From: Collinsella aerofaciens
Lineage (GTDB): Bacteria; Actinomycetota; Coriobacteriia; Coriobacteriales; Coriobacteriaceae
Length of the DNA: 64,000 nucleotides
NCBI RefSeq assembly: GCF_018785245.1
Contig: NZ_WQPL01000019.1
Span: forward strand, 124,001-188,000
Direction of reading: 5' to 3'
The notes beneath the pieces are model-generated. The model made no database searches. It saw only the letters and a program-made list of their open reading frames with translations, and was not told the origin of the DNA. Below, piece by piece: positions 1-8,037 of this stretch (the first letter of the stretch is position 1; the number at the start of each line of letters is the position of its first letter). Both the position numbers and the translations under genes were made by a program.

Positions 1-861
1 GATCTTGCTCTTGCCGACGGCGTTGAGTTCTGCGAGCTGCTGGCACCTAAGGCGCTCAACGGCGCCGTGCTGACCTGCGACGTTATGGAGCTTGGCGAGC
101 CGGATGCAAGCGGCCGTCGCAGCCCCGCCGCCACGGGCGAGACCATCGAGCTTCCCGCCACCACGGTGATCTGCGCCGTGGGCGAGGGCATCGATGCCAG
201 CCTGTACGATGCCGCGGGCGTCGAGCACGACCGTCGCGGCCGCCTTGCCGCCACCTCCACCGGCGTCGAGGGCGTCTGGGCTGCGGGCGACTGCCGCCGC
301 GGTCCTGCCACCGTGGTCGAGGCCATCGCCGATGCCGCCGAGGTCGCTCGTGCCATCGCCGGCGTGGACTTTAACAAGTACGCCGACTGTAACGAGCAGG
401 CCGGCCGCGAGGACACCTGCTACGAGCGCAAGGGGTCGCTGTGCCGCGACAAGCGCAACTGCACCAAGACCCGCTGCCTGGGCTGCGGCTCGGTGTGCGA
501 GGTCTGCTGCGACGTGTGCCCCAACCGCGCCAACGTTGCCATTAAGGTGCCGGGCCTGGCCAAGCATCAGGTCGTCCATGTCGACGGCATGTGCAACGAG
601 TGCGGCAACTGCGCCGTGTTCTGTCCCTACCAGGAGGGTCGTCCCTACAAGGACAAGCTCACCCTGTTCTGGAGCGAGCAGGACATGGAGAACTCCGAGA
701 ACGAGGGCTTCCTGGCGGTGGACGAGGACCACTTTAAGGTCCGCGTGGCCGGCACGGTCCGCACCGTCTCGGTCGATGCCGTCAACACCGGTCTTCCCGA
801 GGCCGTCCGCCTGACCATCAGGGCTGTGCGCGACAACTATTCGTACCTTCTTAAGAAATAG
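1..861 (+). CDS. ygfK: YgfK-type putative selenate reductase subunit, C-terminal part
   Basis: Partial gene: the reading frame is open from base 1 and ends at TAG, giving the last 286 residues. The first part is the end of a FAD-dependent pyridine-nucleotide oxidoreductase fold, shown by the GVWAAGDCRRGPATVVEA stretch (the AGDC flavin-binding turn). A cysteine-rich part follows with a CLGCGSVCEVCCDVCPN cluster and a CNECGNCAVFCPY cluster, expected to hold [4Fe-4S] centres. This combination is characteristic of YgfK, a flavin/iron-sulfur protein found beside selenium-dependent molybdenum hydroxylases and thought to pass electrons from them. It is followed 11 bp later by a ferredoxin gene and then xdhD, so it is probably the first visible gene of that operon. 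The substrate named in the family title is unproven. Confidence 0.85.
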   Translation, partial: DLALADGVEFCELLAPKALNGAVLTCDVMELGEPDASGRRSPAATGETIELPATTVICAVGEGIDASLYDAAGVEHDRRGRLAATSTGVEGVWAAGDCRRGPATVVEAIADAAEVARAIAGVDFNKYADCNEQAGREDTCYERKGSLCRDKRNCTKTRCLGCGSVCEVCCDVCPNRANVAIKVPGLAKHQVVHVDGMCNECGNCAVFCPYQEGRPYKDKLTLFWSEQDMENSENEGFLAVDEDHFKVRVAGTVRTVSVDAVNTGLPEAVRLTIRAVRDNYSYLLKK

Positions 862-872
862 GCGAGTCTCTT

Positions 873-1352
873 ATGGCCAAATCCATTCAACATAACGTGG
901 CCTACGTTGCCTGCGGAAGCGGTTGCGCCTCCGCAGGCGGCGACGCCCGCTGCAGCGAAGGCTGCATTGGCTGTGGCGCTTGCGTCGCGGCCTGCCCCCA
1001 CGGCGCCATTGCGCTGGTCGATGGCATCGCCCGCGTGGATCGCTCCAAGTGCACGGGCTGTGGCCTGTGCGGCATGGCGTGCCCGCAGCGCGTGATTGCC
1101 TTCGTTCCCGGCTACCAGAACATTCTGGTGCGCTGCAACAACACCGATAAGGGCGCCATTGCGCGCAAGATCTGCGACACGAGCTGCATCGGTTGCGGTA
1201 TGTGCGCCAAAAAGTGCCCTGCCGGCGCTATCCGCATCGAGGACAACTGCGCCCATATCGACGGCGTGGACTGCCTGTCGTGCGGCATGTGCGCCGTCGT
1301 CTGCCCTCATGGCGCCATCCACGACCGCACCGGCATCGCCGCCGGCGTGTAG
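873..1352 (+). CDS. Polyferredoxin, 4Fe-4S binding protein
   Basis: A 159-residue cysteine-rich protein with four CxxCxxC-type motifs (CIGCGACVAACP, CTGCGLCGMACP, CIGCGMCAKKCP and CLSCGMCAVVCP), enough for four [4Fe-4S] clusters. The CDTSC spacing before the third motif resembles RnfB-like ferredoxins. It has no signal peptide or membrane segment and should be cytoplasmic. It sits 11 bp after ygfK and 12 bp before xdhD, so it most likely carries electrons between the molybdenum hydroxylase and YgfK. In E. coli the FAD subunit gene ygfM lies between ygfK and xdhD; no FAD subunit is visible here. The ATG start at 873 has only a weak GAGTCTCTT leader, but no better start exists. Confidence 0.85.
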   Translation: MAKSIQHNVAYVACGSGCASAGGDARCSEGCIGCGACVAACPHGAIALVDGIARVDRSKCTGCGLCGMACPQRVIAFVPGYQNILVRCNNTDKGAIARKICDTSCIGCGMCAKKCPAGAIRIEDNCAHIDGVDCLSCGMCAVVCPHGAIHDRTGIAAGV

Positions 1353-1364
1353 AAGGGAATCACC

Positions 1365-4142
1365 ATGGCACAGGAATTCACTTTTACCGTTAACGGTGTC
1401 GAGCACACGACGACGGAGAATAAACCACTGCTGCGCTATCTGCGCGACGACCTGCACATTCACTCCGCCAAGGACGGCTGCTCCGAGGGCGCCTGCGGCA
1501 CCTGCACCATCCATGTGGACGGTGCGGCCGTCAAGGCGTGCGTACTGACCACTGCTCTTGCCGCCGGCCGCAACATCGTGACCGTCGAGGGCCTGCCCGA
1601 GGACGTGCGCGAGGCCTTTGTGTACGCCTTTGGCGCCGTGGGCGCCGTGCAGTGCGGTTTTTGCATCCCCGGCATGGTCATGGCGGGTGCAGCGCTGATC
1701 GCCGAGGACCCCGAGCCCACCGAGGAGCAGATCAAGTACGCCATCCGTGGCAATGTCTGCCGCTGCACCGGCTACAAAAAGATTATCGAGGGCATTTCGC
1801 TGGCAGCTGCGGTGCTCCGTGGCGAAAAGCAGATCGACGAGGATTTGGAGCGCGGCGACGACTACGGCGTGGGCAAGCGCGCCTTCCGCATCGACGTGCG
1901 CAAGAAGGTGCTCGGCGAGGGCAAGTATCCCGACGACATCGACGAGCTCGATCAGCCGGGTCTGACCTATGCCAGCGCCGTGCGCTCCAAGTACCCGCGC
2001 GCCCGTGTGCTCTCCATCGACACCTCCAAGGCCGAGGCCCTGCCCGGCGTGGTGGGCATCCTGCGCGCCGAGGACGTGCCGGTCAACCAGGTCGGCCACC
2101 TTATCCAGGACTGGGACGTCATGATCGCCCAGGGCGATATCACCCGCTGCGTGGGTGACGCCATCGTGCTGGTGGTTGCCGAGGACGAGGCGACGCTCGA
2201 GAAGGCCAAGAAGCTCGTAAAGATCGATTACGAGCCTCTGGAGCCCGTGCGCAACATCGCCGAGGCCAAGGCCGCCGACGCGCCGCGCCTGCATGACAGT
2301 TTCTTTGCCTTCGGCAACACGGTGGAGCTCAAGGACAACGTGTGCCAGAGCCGTCACGTGACGCGCGGCGACGCCGCCAAGGCGCTGGCAGAGAGCGCGT
2401 TTACCGTGACGCAGCGCTTTACCACGCCCTTTACCGAGCATGCCTTCTTGGAGCCCGAGTGCGCCGTTGCCTTCCCGTACAAGAACGGCGTCAAGGTGCA
2501 GTCGACCGACCAGGGTGCCTACGACACGCGCAAAGAGTGTGCCCACATGTTTGGCTGGGATAGCGAACCCGAGCGCGTGGTCGTCGAGACCATGCTCGTG
2601 GGTGGCGGCTTTGGCGGCAAGGAGGACGTGTCCATCCAGCACCTGGCCGCGCTCGCCGCATATAAGTTCCAGCGTCCTGTGAAGTGCAAACTCACACGTG
2701 CCGAGTCGCTTGCGTTCCATCCCAAGCGCCATGCCATGGACGGCACCTTTACGCTGGGCTGCGACGCCGAGGGCAACTTTACCGGCCTGGACTGCGAGAT
2801 TAACTTTGACACCGGCGCCTACGCGTCGCTGTGCGGCCCGGTGCTCGAGCGCGCTTGCACGCATGCTGTCGGCCCCTACAAGTACCAGAACACCGACATT
2901 CGCGGTTATGGCTACTACACCAACAACCCGCCCGCCGGCGCGTACCGTGGCTTTGGCGTCTGCCAGTCCGAGTTTGCGCTCGAGAGCCTAATCGACCTGC
3001 TGGCCGAGAAGGTCGGCCTGGATCCGTGGGAGATTCGCTACCGCAACGCCATCGAGCCGGGCGAGGTTTTGCCCAACGGTCAGATTGCCGACTGCTCCAC
3101 GGCGCTGAAGGAGACACTGCTCGAGGTCAAGGATGCCTACTATGCGCATCCCGGACACGCCGGCATTGCCTGCGCCATGAAGAACGCCGGCGTGGGCGTG
3201 GGCCTGCCCGATGCCGGCCGCTGCAAGATTCGCATCGAGAACGGCGCGGCCGTGGTCTATGCCGCCACGTCCGACATTGGCCAGGGCTGTAACACCGTCT
3301 TTTTGCAAGACGTTGCCGAGGCATGCGGCCTGCCGCTTCGCTGCATCGCCAACGGCGAGTGCTCCACCGAGAACGCTCCCGACTCCGGCACCACGTCTGG
3401 CTCGCGTCAGACGGTCGTGACCGGCGAGGCCGTGCGCGGTGCCGCCTTCCTGCTGCGCGATGCCATGCTTGATATCGAGGCCGGCAAGTCTGCGCCCGCC
3501 GCTCCCGTGAGTGCGCATGGCGACGGCGTCAAGATCGAGTATGACGACGGCCGCGCCTATCAGCTGCACACGCAGGAACTCGTCGCCGGCCAGGGTATGC
3601 ATCCTCAGGATCCCGCGGCCGCCATCAAGGCGCTCGAGGGATGCGAGTTTGGCTACGTGTACCTGGAGCCGACCGACAAGCTGGGCGCCGACGTTCCCAA
3701 TCCCAAGAGCCACATCTGCTACGGCTTTGCCACGCATGTGGTCATTCTGGACGATGACGGTCGCGTGAGCGAGGTCTATGCCGCGCACGATTCCGGCAAG
3801 GTGGTCAACCCCATCTCCATCCAGGGTCAGATCGAAGGCGGTGTGCTTATGGGTATGGGCTATGCGCTTACCGAGGACTGGCCGCTCAAGGACTGCGTAC
3901 CCCAGGCAAGGTACGGTACGCTCGGGCTGTTCCGTGCGCCCGAGATTCCGGATATCCACGCCATTTACGTGGAGAAGGACGAGCTGTTGCCCGTGGCATA
4001 TGGCGGCAAGGGCATCGGCGAGATCGCGACGATCCCCACGGCGCCCGCCGTACAGAACGCTTACCGCGCGTTTGACGGCAAGCTGCGTCCCGATCTGCCC
4101 ATGGTGAATACGCCCTACAGCCGCGTCCGCAACCGCGGGTAG
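1365..4142 (+). CDS. xdhD: Selenium-dependent molybdenum hydroxylase (xanthine dehydrogenase-like)
   Basis: A 925-residue fusion of a [2Fe-2S] subunit and a molybdopterin subunit, as in E. coli XdhD (about 956 residues). The N-terminal plant-type ferredoxin domain has Cys39, Cys44 and Cys47. The second cluster domain has CGFC near residue 97 and CRCTGY near residue 132. The molybdopterin part carries GGGFGGKED near residue 413, PAGAYRGFG near residue 523 and the C-terminal GGKGIGE loop expected to hold the catalytic glutamate. This family hydroxylates purines such as hypoxanthine or xanthine and needs a labile selenium ligand on molybdenum, consistent with yqeB, yqeC and mocA 16-20 kb downstream. 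The FAD domain of classical xanthine dehydrogenase is absent, so electrons probably leave through the adjacent ferredoxin and YgfK. The start follows GAAGGGAATC. Confidence 0.9.
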   Translation: MAQEFTFTVNGVEHTTTENKPLLRYLRDDLHIHSAKDGCSEGACGTCTIHVDGAAVKACVLTTALAAGRNIVTVEGLPEDVREAFVYAFGAVGAVQCGFCIPGMVMAGAALIAEDPEPTEEQIKYAIRGNVCRCTGYKKIIEGISLAAAVLRGEKQIDEDLERGDDYGVGKRAFRIDVRKKVLGEGKYPDDIDELDQPGLTYASAVRSKYPRARVLSIDTSKAEALPGVVGILRAEDVPVNQVGHLIQDWDVMIAQGDITRCVGDAIVLVVAEDEATLEKAKKLVKIDYEPLEPVRNIAEAKAADAPRLHDSFFAFGNTVELKDNVCQSRHVTRGDAAKALAESAFTVTQRFTTPFTEHAFLEPECAVAFPYKNGVKVQSTDQGAYDTRKECAHMFGWDSEPERVVVETMLVGGGFGGKEDVSIQHLAALAAYKFQRPVKCKLTRAESLAFHPKRHAMDGTFTLGCDAEGNFTGLDCEINFDTGAYASLCGPVLERACTHAVGPYKYQNTDIRGYGYYTNNPPAGAYRGFGVCQSEFALESLIDLLAEKVGLDPWEIRYRNAIEPGEVLPNGQIADCSTALKETLLEVKDAYYAHPGHAGIACAMKNAGVGVGLPDAGRCKIRIENGAAVVYAATSDIGQGCNTVFLQDVAEACGLPLRCIANGECSTENAPDSGTTSGSRQTVVTGEAVRGAAFLLRDAMLDIEAGKSAPAAPVSAHGDGVKIEYDDGRAYQLHTQELVAGQGMHPQDPAAAIKALEGCEFGYVYLEPTDKLGADVPNPKSHICYGFATHVVILDDDGRVSEVYAAHDSGKVVNPISIQGQIEGGVLMGMGYALTEDWPLKDCVPQARYGTLGLFRAPEIPDIHAIYVEKDELLPVAYGGKGIGEIATIPTAPAVQNAYRAFDGKLRPDLPMVNTPYSRVRNRG

Positions 4143-4211
4143 GGTAGGGCGCGGATAGCCATTGCTGACGAGCTGTTCGCGCTCAACATCAACTACATAC
4201 GCTGCGCCTTT

Positions 4212-4244
4212 GGTCCCGGCTCCATCGCGAGCCGGGGCCTTTTG
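4212..4244 (+). terminator. Rho-independent terminator after xdhD
   Basis: An 11-bp GC-rich stem (GGTCCCGGCTC with GAGCCGGGGCC, one G-T pair) and a short loop are followed by TTTTG. It lies 70 bp after the xdhD stop and closes the ygfK-ferredoxin-xdhD operon. Confidence 0.75.
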
Positions 4245-4263
4245 TTTGGAACGCCTCCGCATA

Positions 4264-4595
4264 CGGAAGCTGCGTCCCAGATTTCGGCTCCAGAATGGGA
4301 CGTACTTTCCAGACGGGGCTTCAAACGGAAGCTGTATCCCGGATTCGACGCTCAGAATGGGATTCGTTTTCCGCTGGCCGGCCGTTTGGAAAGTGCATCC
4401 CAGTTTGAGCGTTTATTCCGGGATGCGGTTTCCGCTGAAGGACTCAACCGGAAAGCACGACCCGTTCCGAGACCTGATTCCGGGACACGCTTTCCGCTAG
4501 GCCCGCCATCCGGAAAGTGCATCCCGTTTTGAGCGTCCAGGCTAGGACGCGCTTTCCGTTGGCGTGGTCGTTGGGAAAACGCGGCCCAAATAGGG
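4264..4595. repeat. Palindrome array 1: five 48-bp units plus a truncated sixth, 62-bp period
   Basis: Units start at 4264, 4326, 4387, 4449, 4511 and 4572 (the last cut short), so the period is 61 or 62 bp throughout. Each unit is about 48 bp. The left arm is like CGGAAAGTGCATCCC, the right arm like GGGATGCGCTTTCCG, with about 18 variable bases between, so each unit can fold on itself. Spacers are 13-14 bp and mostly different, but the first (ending CGGGGCTTCAAA) recurs in array 3. The array fills most of the gap between the xdhD terminator and the 3' end of the next gene. No gene is supported: open frames here are by-products of repeats with few stop codons. Confidence 0.9.
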
Positions 4596-4629
4596 GGGGG
4601 CGATCCGGCGATGCGTGGCCTAGCAGCTC

Positions 4630-5628
4630 CTACAGGTCCACCTCGTTGAGCCATGTCGGCAGCGCGGTCTGCCGGATGCCTGCCGTCTGCAGCTTTTTGG
4701 CGAGCACTCCTGCCGAGCGGACCTCGTTCATAGTAAAGCGCAGCAGAGGGTGACCGTAGAGCGATAGGTGCGCCTCGCGCTGTCGTTCGGCAACGAGCGC
4801 CTCGGCGGTGGTGCGTCCGGCCAGCATGGTCTGGTCGGTATATTTGATGAGCCCGTCGAGCTCGCCCAGCGTGAGTTCCCGCGCCTGGCGCTCCCAGGCA
4901 AAGTCCGTTCGTATGGGCTTGGCCGAATCGAAGGGGTCCGTCAGCTCGTATTGAAGCCAGTCGGGCGCAAAGCCCGTCTCGATCATGATGGCTCGGGCGA
5001 CCGATTCCCCGCCGCTCTCGGCGCGGGCGTCGGCATATCGAAGCGTTGTGAGGGCGGTGCGAATCGCGCGACCATTGCGGGCAGTCGCTCGTTGCTCAAC
5101 GGCCTCCATCAGCTGTTCCGACGCAAGGCCGAGCTTTGAGATCGCCGAATCGGCAATGGACATGCCGTCGGCAAAACCAGTTTGCAGCAGGCAATCTGTG
5201 GCCGTTTGGATGGGCGGCGTTACCGATATGCCGGCTCTGCGTATTGCTCCGGCTGGCTCAATCTGGTGTCGCTGAATATGTGCGCCCGGACGAGCCGACG
5301 GCTTTGTCGAGCTGCAAACATGCACGACGTTCAGGTGTCGCCACGAGACCTCGAGCCCCAGCAGGCAAGCTGCCGAAAACGAGCAGAACGTCCAATCGGG
5401 ATGGATGATCGCAAGGGCGCGGAGGATCTCGCAATGGCGTTGCGCTCGGTTGAGTTCATCCCAGTGCGTTTTTCGCGCAAACAACCCCGGCATGGGCGAG
5501 ACAACCGTGCCGCCGGTGCGCCGAAGGAGCGCTTTTCGGATCGCCGTGCTCGGGGGAATCAGACAGCGCCCCTCTTGTTCGGCTTGAGTGAGCAGTTGGT
5601 CGATGAGCTGGTCGTTGCAATGGGTCAT
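4630..5628 (-). CDS. AbiEi/DUF559-like protein with putative PD-(D/E)XK domain
   Basis: A 332-residue protein with an N-terminal region resembling the AbiEi antitoxin domain of actinobacterial proteins (a winged-helix-like part followed by the GLFARKTHWDELNRAQRH region). The C-terminal domain has the DUF559/Vsr-like pattern: ESGGESVAR, then RTDFAWER and GELDGLIKY, where Asp, Glu and Lys would form a PD-(D/E)XK nuclease-like site. Such proteins are common and uncharacterised in actinobacteria. No AbiEii-type nucleotidyltransferase toxin gene is adjacent, so a toxin-antitoxin role is not supported here. The start has AAGGAGG nine bases upstream. The gene lies alone on the minus strand between palindrome arrays 1 and 2, suggesting a separately acquired cassette. 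Confidence 0.65.
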   Translation of the reverse strand: MTHCNDQLIDQLLTQAEQEGRCLIPPSTAIRKALLRRTGGTVVSPMPGLFARKTHWDELNRAQRHCEILRALAIIHPDWTFCSFSAACLLGLEVSWRHLNVVHVCSSTKPSARPGAHIQRHQIEPAGAIRRAGISVTPPIQTATDCLLQTGFADGMSIADSAISKLGLASEQLMEAVEQRATARNGRAIRTALTTLRYADARAESGGESVARAIMIETGFAPDWLQYELTDPFDSAKPIRTDFAWERQARELTLGELDGLIKYTDQTMLAGRTTAEALVAERQREAHLSLYGHPLLRFTMNEVRSAGVLAKKLQTAGIRQTALPTWLNEVDL

Positions 5629-5683
5629 GAGCTACCGCCTCCTTTTGGGTAGCAAAAACGTATCAGCTGGAACTTGCCGCTCA

Positions 5684-5705
5684 GCTGACCAAAAGCTGAC
5701 CAAAA
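5684..5705. repeat. Tandem 11-bp direct repeat in the promoter region of the AbiEi-like gene
   Basis: GCTGACCAAAA occurs twice with no gap, about 55-77 bp upstream of the minus-strand start at 5628. Two helical-turn-spaced copies in a promoter suggest a protein-binding site, possibly for the AbiEi-like protein itself. That role is inferred. Confidence 0.5.
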
Positions 5706-5923
5706 TCTAACCATGAAGGTAGATGACCTGCTTTTGGCGACATATTTCTTGTTTGAATCGGTGAGCGGTAATCGGCGACCGTGAACGGTAGCTGGATATG
5801 AAGTCTTGGTAAGTTTCGGGACGTGTACTTTTTGAAAAAGAGCATTCTATCTGCTGTTTTGTGTTTCTGGATCGCATATTTGAAGGCATGTGATAAGGGC
5901 AGCGGACTGTCGCCTTGTATCTG
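5706..5923. other. Intergenic sequence without a recognised gene
   Basis: This stretch is more AT-rich than its surroundings. It lies between the promoter repeats of the minus-strand gene and palindrome array 2. I see no convincing gene, RNA or repeat in it. Confidence 0.5.
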
Positions 5924-6094
5924 CGGAAACTGTGACCCGGAATGAGCGCTCGGAATGGGATGCATTTTCCGGTAGAAGCTTCAGCGGAAAGTGCATCCCA
6001 GAATTCAGGCTCAGAGCGGGAAGCGCTTTCCGGATGACATGTTTGGCGGAAACTACGGCCCAGTTTTTGGCTCCAGAACGGGATACATTTTCCG
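5924..6094. repeat. Palindrome array 2: three 48-bp units, 61-62-bp period
   Basis: Units start at 5924, 5985 and 6047, each 48 bp, of the same family as array 1 (left arm CGGAAA..., right arm ...TTTCCG). Spacers are GTAGAAGCTTCAG-like and GATGACATGTTTGG. The array lies upstream of the ATPase gene and downstream (in map terms) of the AbiEi-like gene, so it separates the two. Confidence 0.9.
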
Positions 6095-6149
6095 GAACGG
6101 TCCACGTGCGGGGGTGTACCGCCTCTTTTCGTGCGCCGCTTGTCGAATT

Positions 6150-6201
6150 ACGTTATAGCTAGCTATATTATAGGAAGGTATAATATGGCTAGCTATAACG
6201 T
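6150..6201. promoter_or_regulatory. 23-bp inverted repeat overlapping the ATPase promoter
   Basis: Arms at 6150-6172 and 6179-6201 match at 22 of 23 positions and are separated by GGAAGG. The right arm contains TATAAT at 6179-6184, a good -10 element. Each arm holds the smaller palindrome TAGCTA. The repeat ends just before the GAAGGAAGG ribosome-binding site. It is probably an operator or a strong mRNA hairpin controlling the ATPase gene. Confidence 0.7.
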
Positions 6202-6218
6202 GAAGGAAGGATGGCCCT

Positions 6219-7610
6219 ATGTTTATCGGAAGAACAGCGGAAATGTCCGAGCTCAATCGACTGTATGGCACGGGCTCCTTTGAGATGCCTGTGATTTACG
6301 GCCGCCGTCGCGTGGGTAAAACGCGCCTTATCACAGAGTTCATCCAAGGCAAGAAGGCTATTTACTTTCAAGCTCGTCGTACCAATGCGGAGGCAAACCT
6401 GCACGGCTTTAGCCAGGCGATACTTGCAGGCTCGGTTGGTGCTGCAGGCGTGTCGTTTCGTAGTCTTGACGAGGCGTTCGATGCATTGGCTACCATGGCT
6501 CGCACGGAGCGTTTGATTGTCGTGATTGACGAGTATCCCTATCTCGCCCAATCGAATCCCGAGATCAGCTCGTTGCTGCAAGACAAGATCGATCACTTGT
6601 ACAAAGAGACCAAGCTCATGCTTATCCTGTGCGGGTCGTCGCTTTCGTTCATGGAAGAGCGGGTGCTGGGCTACGAGAGCCCACTATACGGTAGGCGTAC
6701 GGCCCAGTTTAAGATCATGCCGCTCGATTTTACGACGACCCTCGGCCTGTGGCAGGGCATGAGTCGCGAAGACGCTGCGGTTTGCTATGGCATGACGGGC
6801 GGCATTCCTGCATATATCGAGAAAGTCGATCCTGTCGCACCGCTCAAGGACAACATCAAACGTCTTTTTCTTACTCCTACGGGCTATCTCTTTGAGGAGC
6901 CGAGTAACCTGCTATTGCAAGAGTGCCGCAATCCCGAGCAATATGATGCGATCGTGCAAGCAATTGCTCAGGGGCGCTCGAAGATCTCGGAGATTGCGAG
7001 CTCTACGGGAATCCCTGCGAGCAACGTAAAGAGCTATGTGGATAAGCTGGCGTCGCTTGGGATTGTCGAGCGCGAGCTGCCCCTAAACGAGACGAGCAAT
7101 AAGCGAGCCGTGTATCTGCTGAGCGACCAGATGTTTAGGTTCTGGTACAAGTTTGTGCCGCAGAACATTGGGCTGATTCAAAACGATATGGCCGAGATGG
7201 CGTATAAGCGCATTGAGCCGCACGTATCGGATTACATGGGTACGGTCTTTGAGCTTATATGCAGACAATACGTGTACGAACTCGCGCGCGCGGGCCAGCT
7301 CGATGTGGTTCCGGCGAGCGTCGGACGCTGGTGGGGGACGGACAATCGCACGCATACGCAGGAAGAAATCGACTTGATTGTTGACGATGGCGAGGGCACT
7401 GCGCTGTTTGCGGAGTGCAAATGGCGCAATGAGCCGGTGGGCGAGGATGTTCTGGAAAAACTCGTGTACCGAAGCGAGCTCTTTAGGCGGCAGCATAAAA
7501 GCTACGTGATCTTCTCGAAGCGTGGCTTTACGCAAGGATGTCAGGAAGCTGCGGCGAGCAGGGGAGATGCCAAGCTGATTTCGTTTGCCGAGATGTGTGA
7601 GCGGGGATAA
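6219..7610 (+). CDS. ATPase of the archaeal-ATPase/DUF234 family with PD-(D/E)XK-like C-terminus
   Basis: A 463-residue protein. The N-terminal P-loop ATPase domain has Walker A (GRRRVGKTRL, near residues 28-37) and Walker B (LIVVIDEYPYL). A winged-helix segment follows (SKISEIASSTGIPASNVKSYVDKL region). The C-terminal DUF234 domain has EEIDLIVDD and FAECKW, which fit the Asp and Glu-x-Lys of a PD-(D/E)XK nuclease fold. Members are widespread in archaea and anaerobic bacteria and their function is unknown; a mobile or defence role is often supposed. The ATG follows GAAGGAAGG. Upstream is a 23-bp inverted repeat, and palindrome arrays lie on both sides. The array 3 unit begins at the stop codon itself. 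A remnant of a second copy's 3' end lies at 8342-8390. Confidence 0.8.
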   Translation: MFIGRTAEMSELNRLYGTGSFEMPVIYGRRRVGKTRLITEFIQGKKAIYFQARRTNAEANLHGFSQAILAGSVGAAGVSFRSLDEAFDALATMARTERLIVVIDEYPYLAQSNPEISSLLQDKIDHLYKETKLMLILCGSSLSFMEERVLGYESPLYGRRTAQFKIMPLDFTTTLGLWQGMSREDAAVCYGMTGGIPAYIEKVDPVAPLKDNIKRLFLTPTGYLFEEPSNLLLQECRNPEQYDAIVQAIAQGRSKISEIASSTGIPASNVKSYVDKLASLGIVERELPLNETSNKRAVYLLSDQMFRFWYKFVPQNIGLIQNDMAEMAYKRIEPHVSDYMGTVFELICRQYVYELARAGQLDVVPASVGRWWGTDNRTHTQEEIDLIVDDGEGTALFAECKWRNEPVGEDVLEKLVYRSELFRRQHKSYVIFSKRGFTQGCQEAAASRGDAKLISFAEMCERG

Positions 7611-7950
7611 TGAAGCGCGTCCTGATTTGATGCTGGGAATGGGATGTGCTTTCCTTTTGCGACCTTTGGCGGAAAGTGCGTTCCAGATTTCGGCTTCAGA
7701 ATGGGATGCCGTTTCCGGATCGGCCCTCAGGCGGAAACTACGACCCGGAATTTGGCTCCAAAACGGGATACGCTTTCCCGGTGGCATCTCTAGCGGAAAC
7801 TGCATCCCGGAATGAGCTCTCGGAATGGGACACGCTTTCCCATCGGGGCTTCAAACGGAAACCGTGTCCCGGAATCGAGCCTCAGGGTGGGACGCATTTT
7901 CCGGTAGAGGCCTGGGACGGAAGGCGTGTCCCAGAATCCGGCTAATCCGA
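7609..7950. repeat. Palindrome array 3: five units plus a truncated sixth, 61-62-bp period
   Basis: Units start at about 7609, 7670, 7732, 7794, 7856 and 7918; the first is diverged and overlaps the ATPase stop codon, and the last is cut short near 7950. Units are 48 bp with arms like CGGAAACTGCATCCC and GGGACACGCTTTCC. Spacers are 13-14 bp; the fourth (ATCGGGGCTTCAAA) nearly repeats a spacer of array 1. The regular period is close to six helical turns. No gene is supported in this stretch or in 7951-8002. Confidence 0.9.
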
Positions 7951-8002
7951 TGGCCAGGTGGTTGAGCGAGCGGGCTCCGGGGCTCCATTACTGAAAATTC
8001 AT

Positions 8003-8031
8003 TTGTTAAACCTGGCAACCGTAGGTAGAAT
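8003..8031 (+). promoter_or_regulatory. Promoter for a short antisense RNA
   Basis: TTGTTA and TAGAAT are separated by exactly 17 bp. Transcription would start near 8038 and run toward the 3' end of the small minus-strand gene at 8098-8223. Confidence 0.6.
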
Positions 8032-8037
8032 AAAGTC

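Noticed and set aside
837-2864. Long open frames opposite or beside real genes, for example minus 837-2864, minus 18405-19760, minus 28477-29862 and plus 38201-39724
   Set aside because: Each lies over a well-supported gene, has His/Gly/Val/Ala-rich translations typical of antisense GC-rich DNA and lacks a recognisable family.
4242-4532. Open frames across palindrome arrays 1 and 3 (for example 4242-4532 and 7646-7945)
   Set aside because: Translations repeat GKCIPE/FR-like units caused by the 62-bp DNA repeat; no ribosome-binding site and no family.
4264-7950. The regular arrays as CRISPR
   Set aside because: Repeats diverge strongly, spacers are only 13-14 bp with some recurring, and no cas gene is near.
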